Shown here: in pieces, positions 1 to 8,735 of the stretch | How the letters are laid out: each line of letters begins with the position of its first letter | Numbering within the stretch: position 1 is the stretch's first letter | Notes under the pieces: model-generated | What the model saw: only the letters and a program-made list of their open reading frames with translations | The model's database searches: none | What the model was told of the DNA's origin: nothing | Made by a program: the position numbers and the translations under genes | From: Flavobacterium sp. | GTDB taxonomy: Bacteria; Bacteroidota; Bacteroidia; Flavobacteriales; Flavobacteriaceae | DNA length: 64,000 nt | NCBI RefSeq assembly: GCF_027483985.1 | Contig: NZ_JAIXTJ010000056.1 | Span: 124,001 to 188,000, forward strand | Direction: 5' to 3'

Positions 1-543
1 AGCGCGTCGATATCCAAACCTGAATCTGTTTCGTCTAGAATAGCAATTTTAGGCTCTAACATCGCCATTTGAAAGATTTCGTTACGTTTCTTTTCTCCAC
101 CAGAAAAACCTTCGTTTAACGAACGAGAAAGAAATTTTCTATCAATCTCTAATAATTCGGATTTTTCACGAATTAATTTTAGCATTTCATTGGCTGGCAT
201 TTCTTCTTTTCCGTTAGCTTTTCTGCTTTCGTTGATTGCCGTTTTCATAAAATTGGTTACCGATACACCAGGAATTTCTACTGGATACTGAAACGATAAA
301 AACACACCTTTGTGAGCACGTTCTTCTGGAGCCAACTCTGAAATTTCTTCGCCATCAAGAAAGATTTCTCCTGCAGTGACTTCGTAGTTTTCATTTCCGG
401 CAATGATTGAAGAAAGTGTTGACTTTCCGGCACCATTTGGACCCATAATGGCGTGCACTTCTCCTGCTTTTATCTCAAGATTTATTCCTTTTAATATTTC
501 TTTGTCTTCTACTGAAGCGTGTAAATTGCTAATTTTTAACATT
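1..543 (-). CDS. sufC: SufC, Fe-S cluster assembly ATPase (partial, C-terminus off window)
   Basis: This is the ABC-type ATPase of the cytosolic SufBCD scaffold, which drives Fe-S cluster assembly by ATP hydrolysis. The gene starts at 543 on the minus strand and runs off the left edge, leaving 181 codons. Visible motifs are Walker A (GPNGAGKS, near residue 34), the ABC signature (FSGGEKKR, near residue 149) and Walker B with its catalytic Glu (AILDETDSGLD). It lies 12 bp downstream of a YoeB-like toxin gene and is probably co-transcribed with iscA and sufB. SufD and SufS would be expected beyond the edge. The identification is firm; only the last part is missing. Confidence 0.97.
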
Positions 544-555
544 TTGTTGTTTTAT

Positions 556-828
556 TTATTCGTAATGTCCTTTTAGTGAAATGATATTTAATATTTCAAT
601 TGTATTTTCATCGACAATTTCATAAACCAAACGATGTTCTTGATTTATTCTTCTTGACCAAACTCCAGAAAGATTATGTTTTAATTGCTCTGGTTTTCCA
701 ATTCCTTCAAAGGGATTTTCTTGAATTGCTCTTAATAATTCTGAAATCTTTTTAAGAATTGGTTTGTTCCCAGATTTTGACCAAAACTCTAAATCTTTTT
801 TGGCTTTGTTAGAAAATATTATTTCCAT
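556..828 (-). CDS. Txe/YoeB family type II toxin (mRNA interferase)
   Basis: A 90-residue RelE-superfamily toxin. YoeB toxins bind the ribosomal A site and cleave mRNA, causing reversible growth arrest. The C-terminal pattern WSRRINQEHRLVYE followed by SLKGHYE is diagnostic for YoeB. The residues matching the E. coli catalytic set are present: Glu47, Arg66 and His88, with Tyr89. Nothing suggests inactivation. The start overlaps the end of the upstream antitoxin gene by 10 bp, which implies translational coupling. The pair sits between sufB and sufC in the same orientation, so it may also be read from the suf promoter. Activity is inferred from family membership. Confidence 0.92.
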   Translation of the reverse strand: MEIIFSNKAKKDLEFWSKSGNKPILKKISELLRAIQENPFEGIGKPEQLKHNLSGVWSRRINQEHRLVYEIVDENTIEILNIISLKGHYE

Positions 829-1022
829 AATTTATCTATTTCTTCCAAAGTCATTTTTATACCTTTTCCTTGTTTTAATTCTTCTCTTGCCTCCAAAATT
901 TCTTTAACAAATTCAGGATTGTATGGCTTTTCTTCTTCAACAATTTCAAAACCAAGAGATTTAGCCAATGACTTCAACAATGGAAAATCTTTTTTCTTTA
1001 CATTTTTTAAAATTATATCCAT
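819..1022 (-). CDS. Antitoxin of the YoeB-like pair (DUF2683-like)
   Basis: A 67-residue acidic/basic protein directly upstream of and overlapping the YoeB-like toxin, the usual antitoxin-first order. It has a short N-terminal segment (MDIILKNVKKKDFPLLKSLA), a charged helical middle and a C-terminal EEIDKLWK tail. This resembles small Bacteroidetes antitoxins of the DUF2683 type rather than classical YefM. It would neutralise the toxin and probably autoregulate the pair. The gene begins 16 bp after the sufB stop, so it has little room for a separate promoter. The antitoxin role rests on position and size; family assignment is from memory of the pattern. Confidence 0.8.
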   Translation of the reverse strand: MDIILKNVKKKDFPLLKSLAKSLGFEIVEEEKPYNPEFVKEILEAREELKQGKGIKMTLEEIDKLWK

Positions 1023-1038
1023 AGCTTTTAATTTATTA

Positions 1039-2487
1039 TTATCCTACCGAACCTTCTAAAGAAATCTCCAATAATTTCTGAGCTTCGACTGCAAACTCCA
1101 TTGGTAATTTATTTAAAACATCTTTGCTAAAACCATTTACAATTAAGGCAATAGCCTTCTCTGTTGGAATTCCTCTTTGATTGCAATAGAATACTTGGTC
1201 TTCACCAATCTTTGAAGTCGTTGCTTCGTGCTCAATTTTAGCAGAAGAATTTTTACTTTCTATATAAGGAAAAGTATGTGCACCACAATTATTTCCCATC
1301 AAGAGCGAATCACATTGAGAAAAATTTCGAGCATTTTCTGCATTGGCACTAATTCGAACCAAACCTCTGTAACTATTTTGAGATTTTCCAGCAGAAATTC
1401 CTTTAGAAATAATAGTTGATTTAGAGTTTTTACCTAAATGAACCATTTTTGTACCTGTATCGGCTTGCTGAAAGTTATTAGTAACCGCAATCGAATAAAA
1501 CTCACCAATTGAATTATCACCTTTCAAAATCACCGATGGATATTTCCAAGTTACAGCCGATCCTGTTTCTACTTGCGTCCAAGATATTTTGGCATTTTTC
1601 TCGCAAATTCCTCTTTTAGTAACAAAGTTAAAAACACCACCTTTTCCTTCTTTATTTCCAGGATACCAGTTTTGTACGGTAGAATATTTTATTTCGGCGT
1701 TTTCCATTGCAATTAATTCTACTACAGCGGCGTGCAATTGGTTTTCGTCACGACTTGGTGCGGTACAACCTTCTAGATAAGAAACATAACTTCCTTCGTC
1801 AGCAATTAAAAGTGTTCTTTCAAATTGACCTGTACCTGCTTGATTAATTCTAAAATAAGTAGATAATTCCATCGGACATTTAACACCTTTTGGAATGTAA
1901 CAGAAACTTCCGTCAGAGAAAACAGCCGAATTTAAAGCTGCATAAAAATTATCTCTTTGTGGCACTACAGTTCCTAAATATTTTTGAACTAACTCTGGAT
2001 ATTCGCGAATAGCCTCAGAAATACTCATAAAAATGATTCCTTTTTCTGCCAATGTTTTTTTGAAAGTCGTTGCTACTGAAACTGAGTCAACAACAATATC
2101 CATGGCAACATTATTCATCATTTTTTGCTCATCGACTGAAATTCCGAGTTTTTTGTACATCGCCAAAAGTTCAGGATCAACGTCGTCAAGTGTTTTGTTT
2201 GGATCTGCTTTTTTGGGTGCAGAATAATACGATATTGCTTGAAAATCGGGTTTGTCATAATGAACATTTGCCCATTCTGGTTCGATCATTTCTTGCCAGG
2301 CACGAAAAGCTTCGATTCGCCAATCAGTCATCCATTGCGGCTCGTCTTTCTTTTTAGAAATCGCGCGAACAATGTCTTCATTTAATCCAATAGGAAACGT
2401 TTCCGAATCTAATTCGGTATAGAATCCGTATTCGTATTCTTTGTTTTCTAATTCGACTTTTAAATCTTCTTCTGTGTATTTTGACAT
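1039..2487 (-). CDS. sufB: SufB, Fe-S cluster assembly scaffold
   Basis: SufB is the scaffold subunit of SufBC2D, on which sulfur from SufS/SufE and iron are assembled before transfer to carrier proteins. The 482-residue length is normal for the family. The C-terminal beta-helix core is clear, and the segment [10 protein letters not shown] holds the conserved Cys (around residue 392) corresponding to the cluster/persulfide Cys of E. coli SufB. The next conserved stretch, [14 protein letters not shown], is also present. The gene follows iscA by 85 bp and is followed by the toxin-antitoxin pair, then sufC. It is probably transcribed from the promoter upstream of iscA. Confidence 0.98.
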   Translation of the reverse strand: MSKYTEEDLKVELENKEYEYGFYTELDSETFPIGLNEDIVRAISKKKDEPQWMTDWRIEAFRAWQEMIEPEWANVHYDKPDFQAISYYSAPKKADPNKTLDDVDPELLAMYKKLGISVDEQKMMNNVAMDIVVDSVSVATTFKKTLAEKGIIFMSISEAIREYPELVQKYLGTVVPQRDNFYAALNSAVFSDGSFCYIPKGVKCPMELSTYFRINQAGTGQFERTLLIADEGSYVSYLEGCTAPSRDENQLHAAVVELIAMENAEIKYSTVQNWYPGNKEGKGGVFNFVTKRGICEKNAKISWTQVETGSAVTWKYPSVILKGDNSIGEFYSIAVTNNFQQADTGTKMVHLGKNSKSTIISKGISAGKSQNSYRGLVRISANAENARNFSQCDSLLMGNNCGAHTFPYIESKNSSAKIEHEATTSKIGEDQVFYCNQRGIPTEKAIALIVNGFSKDVLNKLPMEFAVEAQKLLEISLEGSVG

Positions 2488-2572
2488 CTTATTTTTTTTA
2501 AAAACCTTTAAGAAAGTAAGTTTGTTAAGTCCTCAATTTTCTCACTATATTTTAGGTTTAAATAATTAAATT

Positions 2573-2902
2573 TTAAAGTGAAAAACTTTCTCCACAACCG
2601 CAAGTTCTACTCGCATTTGGATTATTAAATACAAATCCTTTTCCATTCAATCCGCCTGAAAATTCTAAAATAGTTCCTGCTAAATACAAAAACGATTTTT
2701 TTTCAACGGCTATCTTCACATTATTATCTTCAAAAACTTTGTCATTTTCTCCAAGATCTTTGTCAAATTTTAATTCATATGACAAACCTGAGCAACCTCC
2801 GCTTTTTACGCCAACGCGAACGTAATCTTTAGCTGCATCAAAACCGTCTTCTTGCATCATTGCCACGATTTTTTTACTTGCGTCATCAGATACTTTTATC
2901 AT
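2573..2902 (-). CDS. IscA/SufA-type iron-sulfur carrier (HesB family)
   Basis: A 109-residue A-type carrier that accepts Fe-S clusters from the Suf scaffold and passes them to apoproteins. The three ligand cysteines are in the standard arrangement: Cys37 in SGGCSGL, and Cys101 and Cys103 in the C-terminal CGCGESFSL. It is the first gene of the minus-strand suf operon and has a -7 promoter motif 30-37 bp upstream of its start. Family membership is certain; whether it is best called SufA, IscA or ErpA cannot be settled from the sequence. Confidence 0.95.
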   Translation of the reverse strand: MIKVSDDASKKIVAMMQEDGFDAAKDYVRVGVKSGGCSGLSYELKFDKDLGENDKVFEDNNVKIAVEKKSFLYLAGTILEFSGGLNGKGFVFNNPNASRTCGCGESFSL

Positions 2903-2931
2903 TTTTATTTTGATTTTGTCTAAATTAACCG

Positions 2932-2939
2932 CAAAGATA
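2932..2939 (-). promoter_or_regulatory. Bacteroidetes-type -7 promoter box for the suf operon
   Basis: On the minus strand this reads TATCTTTG, an exact match to the Bacteroidetes -7 consensus TAnnTTTG, 30-37 bp upstream of the iscA start. No clear TTTG at the usual -33 spacing was seen, so it may be a -7-dominated promoter. Confidence 0.55.
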
Positions 2940-3080
2940 CGTCATATTTCGATTTTTACATAATTCCTAACATTTTTATAACTAATAGTAAAATAGATTT
3001 AGATGATTGCAACAAAAAAATCCTCAATCATTGAATTTGAAAGAGGATTATTGGAAAAAAACTTAACTAAAATTTTAAAA

Positions 3081-6011
3081 TTATTTTGATGTTTCTAACA
3101 ATTCAAGTCGTTTTAATATTTCTGTAATGGTTTTTGATTGGGCTTCAAGTTGTGTTTTTTGATTTTCTATAATTACTTGTTGTTCTTGAATTGCTTTGAC
3201 CATTGGTGCTATCAAATCATTGTATCGAACGCCGTACATTCCTGCGTCGTCTTTACTGATGATGCCATTGTATTTAGTGTCAAATTTATTTAAGGTGCTT
3301 TCCAATTCTTGCGCTATAAATCCATATTCTGTTGTTGGATTCGTTGTAGATTCTAAAATTGTTGTTTTTCCATCAGTGACTTGAACATCTTTACGAGTAT
3401 AAAATACAGGGTTGAGTTGTTTTATAAAATCAAGCCCAAGATTAGAAGGTTGAATATTTGATTTCCAGCGTTTATCTGATGTAATTGTCCAAGGTACTTG
3501 AATACTTGCAGATGTTACAGCAGTATTTCCAATTCGAACTTGATTGCTTGCAGTTGCAGAAGCCACTTGTGCAGCGTTTCCTAATCCAGTATTATTTGAA
3601 CCTGTTGTAACTTGATTAAGTGATCCAAAACCAACAGATGTATTGTTACTTCCAGATGTGTTACTGGTCAATGATTGAGCACCAGTTGCAGTATTATTAT
3701 TTCCTATTCCATTAACAATAAGCGATTGATGTCCAATTGCTACATTACTATTTCCTGTTGTATTGCTAGTAAGTGATGCAGTGCCATTGGCGGTATTATT
3801 ACTTCCTGTTGTATTTGATGATAAAACCGAAGCACCTAAAGCAGTGTTTTGAGTTCCCGATGTGATTGAACCAAGTGAAAATCTTCCAAAAGAAGTGTTA
3901 TTAACTCCTAATAATCCCGCTAAACTATTATTTCTTTTAAAAACCACATCTACATCATCTGTTGTTCCAATAAAATTAGTTGTTTCATTTGTTCCTGCAT
4001 TTCCAGATAAACCCCAAGCATTATTTCCAGGATTTACTTGCCAAGTTGCTGTTCCATTTGTATCGCTAGTTAAAACTTTTCCAGCTGCTTCATTGCCATC
4101 AACCATTCGAATATTTCCTACAACATGAAGTTTATCAAATGGGTTTGTTGTTCCTAAACCAACATTACTATTTGTTGCTATTCGCAATCCTTCAAGATTA
4201 TTGCTTTTTAAAACCAATGGTTGATTGTCAGCAGTTCCAACAAAGTTTACTAATGAATTGGTTGCAGTATTACCATTTAATGCCCATAAATTAGTTGTGA
4301 CTGGAGGTGAACCAACAATTCCGCCACCACCATTAGGATCTATAACTGTTAATGATCTATAGGATTTGTATACTTGACCAAATGCTACGTGGTTAACACT
4401 TGGTGAATTGTTCATAAGAGCGTTGGGACATGACCATTGGATTGCAACCGTTTGAGGAATACCAATTGGAACTGTTATTGGATAAGAAAAATTAGATTCC
4501 CAAATAGTTATGTCTAGTGTGGAAAAAGGCACATCCACTATTGATTGTTTTGAAGCAGTTTGCCAACCAGTAACTGGAATTCCGTTTAATGTAATTTGGA
4601 AAAAGATTACATTATCTTGAAAACCATCATCAAATCTAAATCCAGCTGCCGAAAAATTTACCAAAACTGTATCGTCTTTTGGTGTAAAGTTTATAGTCAT
4701 TTGATCTAATGCACTAAAAGTTGTGTTTGTAAAATCTTGAGTAGTTCCAACAACGGTATAATATTTTGAATTATTTTCTCCATCAACGTCAAAACGTGTC
4801 CATTTTGCTCCATTCCAATAATAAAATCCTGGATAAACATTATTAGGCGCAACACCATTTGTCGCCGTGTTGTATATTAAAGTACTTATTGCAATGTTGC
4901 CTGTTTGCGGATTCAAAACTGGAGCTTGAACTAGAACTGATGTTAATGCAACTCTAGGAATTAAAACACCATTATTTGTAGATTTAACATCTAATAGTCC
5001 TTCTGGCAATGAGCTTCCAACTCCTGTTGCACCATTTTTTAAAATTACTAAAGCGTCTTTACGTTCTGTACTATCAACAAAATTATTATTATTTAAATCT
5101 AATGCATTTCCTACAACAAACAATCTATCTGTTAAATTAGCAATTTGAAACTGATTTACTCCATTTGTTGATATTGTGTAATCTGTAGCTCCAATTCCAA
5201 ACACCGATTCACAGAAGCTTCCTGCTGTATTTTGGAAACCTGTAGCGATCGCATTTCTACCGCTTGCTATATTTGTTTGTCCAAAAGCTGTTGAATTAAT
5301 TCCAGTTGCATTGTTTAAGTTTCCAAATGCTGTTGAATTAGATGAGCTTGCAATGTTATTAGCACCAAGTACTGTTGAAGAAGATCCGCTTGCTGTATTA
5401 TTACTGCCAAAAGCCATTGAAGCACTTCCACTTGCTACAACATTATTACCAAAAGCAGCTGAACCAAATCCAATATTAGCATCATCCCATGCTCCTGTTG
5501 CTGGTACTGAACCCGCTCTAAAAGCTGCTTTTCTTGGATTCCAAACCATTCGAGTTCCTGGACCACTTGGAACCACTACGCCACTATTAACAGTTCCAGT
5601 AGAAACCAATCCATCTGTTCCATTTATTAAAACCGCGCCAGCATCGGCAGTAATTGTTTTTCCATTTCCAGCACCACCAAAATCATAAGCTTGGTCAAGC
5701 GTTCCACCAGAAGAACCAGAATTAATTGGTATCCAATCTAAAGTCCCAAAATTCCAATAATAAAATCCAGGTTGATCTGTACCAGAGACATTTTTTAGAT
5801 ATACTAACATTCCTTGTTGGTCAATTGTTGGGTTTGTAGCTGGAAACACATTTACTTTTGGTATTAATAATCCGTCAGTTATCAATGGTGTTGTTTCACT
5901 ACTCGATTTTATTTCCAGTTGGGCTTTTGGATCTGTAGTATTTATTCCTACTTGACCGAAGACAGAAACGGTTGCAAAACATATTAGTAAGAGAAAGTAA
6001 AGTTTTTTCAT
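3081..6011 (-). CDS. Secreted YadA-head / tail-fibre chaperone (peptidase S74) domain protein
   Basis: A 976-residue surface-type protein. The start at 6011 is chosen because it gives a clean signal peptide (MKKLYFLLLI...VFGQ); an upstream GTG-type extension lacks one. After a short linker come repeats of the YadA-head type (for example AFGSNNTASGSS, AFGNLNNATGIN, AFGQTNIASGRN), a central beta region, and further repeats (SLTSNTTGNSN). The C-terminus is an intramolecular chaperone domain (TSDKRWKSNI, then YGFIAQELE) ending in a coiled coil. Such S74 domains help trimeric fibres fold and then cut themselves off at a Ser in the SDxRxK motif, which is present. Similar proteins are common in Flavobacteriaceae. 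An inverted repeat shared with the response-regulator promoter lies 170-190 bp upstream. No phage genes are adjacent. Confidence 0.88.
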   Translation of the reverse strand: MKKLYFLLLICFATVSVFGQVGINTTDPKAQLEIKSSSETTPLITDGLLIPKVNVFPATNPTIDQQGMLVYLKNVSGTDQPGFYYWNFGTLDWIPINSGSSGGTLDQAYDFGGAGNGKTITADAGAVLINGTDGLVSTGTVNSGVVVPSGPGTRMVWNPRKAAFRAGSVPATGAWDDANIGFGSAAFGNNVVASGSASMAFGSNNTASGSSSTVLGANNIASSSNSTAFGNLNNATGINSTAFGQTNIASGRNAIATGFQNTAGSFCESVFGIGATDYTISTNGVNQFQIANLTDRLFVVGNALDLNNNNFVDSTERKDALVILKNGATGVGSSLPEGLLDVKSTNNGVLIPRVALTSVLVQAPVLNPQTGNIAISTLIYNTATNGVAPNNVYPGFYYWNGAKWTRFDVDGENNSKYYTVVGTTQDFTNTTFSALDQMTINFTPKDDTVLVNFSAAGFRFDDGFQDNVIFFQITLNGIPVTGWQTASKQSIVDVPFSTLDITIWESNFSYPITVPIGIPQTVAIQWSCPNALMNNSPSVNHVAFGQVYKSYRSLTVIDPNGGGGIVGSPPVTTNLWALNGNTATNSLVNFVGTADNQPLVLKSNNLEGLRIATNSNVGLGTTNPFDKLHVVGNIRMVDGNEAAGKVLTSDTNGTATWQVNPGNNAWGLSGNAGTNETTNFIGTTDDVDVVFKRNNSLAGLLGVNNTSFGRFSLGSITSGTQNTALGASVLSSNTTGSNNTANGTASLTSNTTGNSNVAIGHQSLIVNGIGNNNTATGAQSLTSNTSGSNNTSVGFGSLNQVTTGSNNTGLGNAAQVASATASNQVRIGNTAVTSASIQVPWTITSDKRWKSNIQPSNLGLDFIKQLNPVFYTRKDVQVTDGKTTILESTTNPTTEYGFIAQELESTLNKFDTKYNGIISKDDAGMYGVRYNDLIAPMVKAIQEQQVIIENQKTQLEAQSKTITEILKRLELLETSK

Positions 6012-6181
6012 AATTTTAATTCTTAAACAGTTACTAATTAACTTTTTAGAATTGTAAAATTCAATTAAAACCAAAAACTATACAATACGCAATTGTGAGT
6101 AGTCAAGAAATTAAAATTAAAATTTAATTTATTGATAATCAATTGTTTAATTGTTATAAAAATTTGATATAAATAAAAATA

Positions 6182-6197
6182 TACGCGCTTTAGCGTA
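6182..6197. promoter_or_regulatory. Putative response-regulator operator (inverted repeat), copy 1
   Basis: TACGC-N6-GCGTA, with conserved flanks (A before, CT after). It lies upstream of the minus-strand S74 gene and just 3' of the sensor kinase gene. The same arrangement, with the same spacer length and flanks, occurs at 8669-8684 upstream of the response regulator. A further half site (ATACGC) is at 6085-6090. The operator role is inferred. Confidence 0.45.
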
Positions 6198-6227
6198 CTT
6201 AATTCTTATAAATATTTTGAGAATAAT

Positions 6228-7976
6228 TTAAAATGGAATCTTAATACTGATTATCAATCCGTTATTAGAATCAATTTTTACATTGCCTTTTAAGTTGGCA
6301 ATTCGTTTTTTGATGTTTATTAGTCCGTTACCAAATTTATTGGTTTCCAATAATCCTTTTCCGTTGTCGTGAATTGTAATCAAAAACGCTCTCTTTTCAA
6401 ATGATGAAATTGTGACTATAACTTCTGTTGCACCGGAATGTTTTACAATATTATTCAGCGCTTCTTTAATACAAAAAAATAAGTTTTTTCGAGAACTTCC
6501 ATCAAGAATTTTGTTTGAAATAGTATCAGTGTCATTTATAAAATTCAATTTAATTTCTGTTCCTTCTAGAAATTTGTGGGCATATAATTTTACATAGTCG
6601 CAAAAAACAGAAACATTGTTATTATCTGTGTTTAAGGTCCAAATAAAGGTATTCAGTCGTTGCGAGATTTCGGAACTTGTGTTGGTGATTTTGTCAATTA
6701 ATGCTTTTTGATTATCATTAGTTTCGTAATTTTTTAATAAATTAGTGTTGATTAAAATACTACTCAATTCACTTCCAATGTCATCGTGAAGATCTTTACT
6801 AATTTCGTTTTTTTGATTTAATAACAATTTCTGCAGTTTGTTTTTTCTTCTGATTATGATAATTACAAGCAATAAAATTAAAGCTAAAAAAAGTGCTGCT
6901 AGGAGCTGTAAAATCTTGATATTCTTTTGTTTATCAAGTTCGTTAATTTTTGATAATAGTAATTTGTTTTCACTATTTATGTATTGATTTGTAATGTTTT
7001 GGATGTAGATATTTCCGTTTTGATTAATGTTGTTATCAATTGATAATAATTTTTCTTGAGTGGCCAACAATAAATCTTTGTCTTCAAGAGATTGAAAGAC
7101 CTTAAGCGATTGTGCATAGAAAAGTTTTTGAAAAGCAGCATTAATCGTATGTTTTTTTATCAAATCTTGTCCTTCTTCAAAGTAAAAATTTACTTTTTGA
7201 GGTTGTTCTGAAAAGCATTCTACTAAATTTCCGTAACCCAATAATGCGGTATCATAAATTGATGCTTTTAGTGATGTTTCAATACTTTTATCAAAATAAT
7301 ATTGCGCAGAATCTTTTTTATTTTGTTTCAAAAACAGTTCTCCAAAAGTGCGTTCAACATTGGCAATACATCTATTATCTTTAAAAATTTTAGCAAATTT
7401 ATAAGCCTTTTTGTTATAAAAATAAGACGAATCTAGTTGGTTTGTTTTAATTTTTAATTGTGCTAAATCATTATAAATGTATTCCTTATTGATTTTATAC
7501 CTTTTATAACTTGTCTTTGTTTTGGCTGGAAAGTAGTTTTTCGCTTTGTGAAAAGAAACTTCAGATTTGGATAATTTACACATTTCGTACCAATTAATTC
7601 CTTCGAGTAAAAAGGCATTTGAAAGGTATAAACTGTCGTTGATGACTTTTCCTAATTCAATTGCTTTTTGAGCTTCGTGCAATCCAAATTGATACAAACC
7701 CATGTAATAAAAAAGTTCCGATTGTAAACTGTTTGAATAATATTGAAGCGTATCGTTTGGATTTTTTAGAAGGCTTTTTTTTGAATAATCCAACCATTTT
7801 TGTGCTTCTTCAATTTTATCAATTTCTAAATAAAGTTCTGCTATCTTTATAGCATTTGTTATTTTACAACTATTTGATTTGCAATCATAAAACGCCTTTT
7901 TTTTATCTGAAATTGTTTCTTGAGAGAAAACAAAAACAGGAGAAAAGAGTAAAAATAGTACGTAAAAAAATTTCAT
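6228..7976 (-). CDS. Sensor histidine kinase with periplasmic TPR-like region (HisKA_3 type)
   Basis: A 582-residue membrane kinase. An N-terminal signal sequence (MKFFYVLFLLFSPVFVFSQ) is followed by about 320 residues of helical TPR-like repeats, a transmembrane segment near residues 350-375 (ILQLLAALFLALILLLVIII), a short coiled coil, and a HisKA_3 domain with the phospho-accepting His in DLHDDIGSE. A C-terminal HATPase follows, with EALNNIVKHS (N box) and HDNGKGL (G1 box). This layout is typical of NarX/LiaS-like kinases in Bacteroidetes that pair with LuxR-type regulators. Its gene is 15 bp downstream of the regulator gene, so the two form an operon. The signal is unknown. Confidence 0.93.
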   Translation of the reverse strand: MKFFYVLFLLFSPVFVFSQETISDKKKAFYDCKSNSCKITNAIKIAELYLEIDKIEEAQKWLDYSKKSLLKNPNDTLQYYSNSLQSELFYYMGLYQFGLHEAQKAIELGKVINDSLYLSNAFLLEGINWYEMCKLSKSEVSFHKAKNYFPAKTKTSYKRYKINKEYIYNDLAQLKIKTNQLDSSYFYNKKAYKFAKIFKDNRCIANVERTFGELFLKQNKKDSAQYYFDKSIETSLKASIYDTALLGYGNLVECFSEQPQKVNFYFEEGQDLIKKHTINAAFQKLFYAQSLKVFQSLEDKDLLLATQEKLLSIDNNINQNGNIYIQNITNQYINSENKLLLSKINELDKQKNIKILQLLAALFLALILLLVIIIIRRKNKLQKLLLNQKNEISKDLHDDIGSELSSILINTNLLKNYETNDNQKALIDKITNTSSEISQRLNTFIWTLNTDNNNVSVFCDYVKLYAHKFLEGTEIKLNFINDTDTISNKILDGSSRKNLFFCIKEALNNIVKHSGATEVIVTISSFEKRAFLITIHDNGKGLLETNKFGNGLINIKKRIANLKGNVKIDSNNGLIISIKIPF

Positions 7977-7991
7977 TATTTACTTTTTAAA

Positions 7992-8618
7992 TTATCGCTT
8001 TAAGTACATATTTACTGCTTCAACTCTAGTATTTACATGCAGTTTTTCATAAATGTGCTGAATGTGTTTTCTAACTGTTCCGCTACTTATTTGAAGATTA
8101 TCTGCTACTTCTTTGTTCATTTTTCCTGTAGCCAATAATTCTAAAATTTCATTTTCTCTTGGCGTTAACAACATTACATTCTTATCAATTGATTCAAATT
8201 TTGAGAAACTTGCAACTACTTTTCGGGCAATACTACTGCTCATAGGACTTCCTCCATCGAATAAATCGTTTAAAGCATCAATAATTTTTGTTGGACCTTC
8301 GGTTTTTAAAATATACCCACTTGCACCTGCTTTTAAACTTTTAAAAATGACATCATCATCTTCATATGATGTACACATTAAAAAAAGAAGTGTTGGTTTT
8401 TTAGATTTTAAAATTGAAACACATTCGTACCCATTATAGCCTGGCAAATTTACATCCATTAGCAACGCATCAATAGCTATTGTTGGTACAATTTCTATTG
8501 CGGCTTCGGCGTTTTCAAAAGTTCCAACAAGTTCAAATTGATCCGTAAATTGAATCATCATGGCCATTGCTTCTCTTAAATCGCGGTTGTCTTCTACAAT
8601 GCCAATTCGTTTTTTCAT
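7992..8618 (-). CDS. NarL/LuxR-family response regulator
   Basis: A 208-residue two-domain regulator. The receiver domain has the acidic pocket (Glu9/Asp10), the phospho-acceptor Asp55 in LLMDVNLPG, the switch Thr/Ser in CTSYEDDD and the conserved Lys in YILKTEG. The C-terminal part is a LuxR-type helix-turn-helix (LTPRENEILELLATGKMNKE then SSGTVRKHIQHIYEKL). It is the first gene of a two-gene operon with the sensor kinase. The perfect inverted repeat 51-66 bp upstream of its start, repeated upstream of the S74 gene, is the natural candidate binding site and would imply autoregulation. Confidence 0.95.
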   Translation of the reverse strand: MKKRIGIVEDNRDLREAMAMMIQFTDQFELVGTFENAEAAIEIVPTIAIDALLMDVNLPGYNGYECVSILKSKKPTLLFLMCTSYEDDDVIFKSLKAGASGYILKTEGPTKIIDALNDLFDGGSPMSSSIARKVVASFSKFESIDKNVMLLTPRENEILELLATGKMNKEVADNLQISSGTVRKHIQHIYEKLHVNTRVEAVNMYLKR

Positions 8619-8668
8619 TTTGTAAATTCTTGTTTGACAATATTAAAAATAATAAAACAAATTGAAAA

Positions 8669-8684
8669 TACGCAAATAAGCGTA
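8669..8684. promoter_or_regulatory. Putative response-regulator operator (inverted repeat), copy 2
   Basis: TACGC-N6-GCGTA, identical in arms, spacer length and flanking A...CT to the copy at 6182-6197. It lies in the 117-bp divergent spacer between the response regulator (minus) and the MBL-fold hydrolase (plus), so it could act on either gene. The 6-bp spacer sequences differ, which argues against a recent simple duplication. Confidence 0.45.
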
Positions 8685-8735
8685 CTAAATAAAATTAAAC
8701 TATTAAATTGCATCAAATTTCGAATTACTTAAAAA

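Noticed and set aside
5311..5688. 125-codon plus-strand open frame
   Set aside because: Antisense of the Ala/Ser/Gly-rich YadA-head repeats; no start context or family pattern.
3081..6011. Prophage tail fibre
   Set aside because: The S74 chaperone domain is phage-like, but the protein has a signal peptide and YadA-head repeats, and no phage structural, lysis or integrase genes are adjacent.
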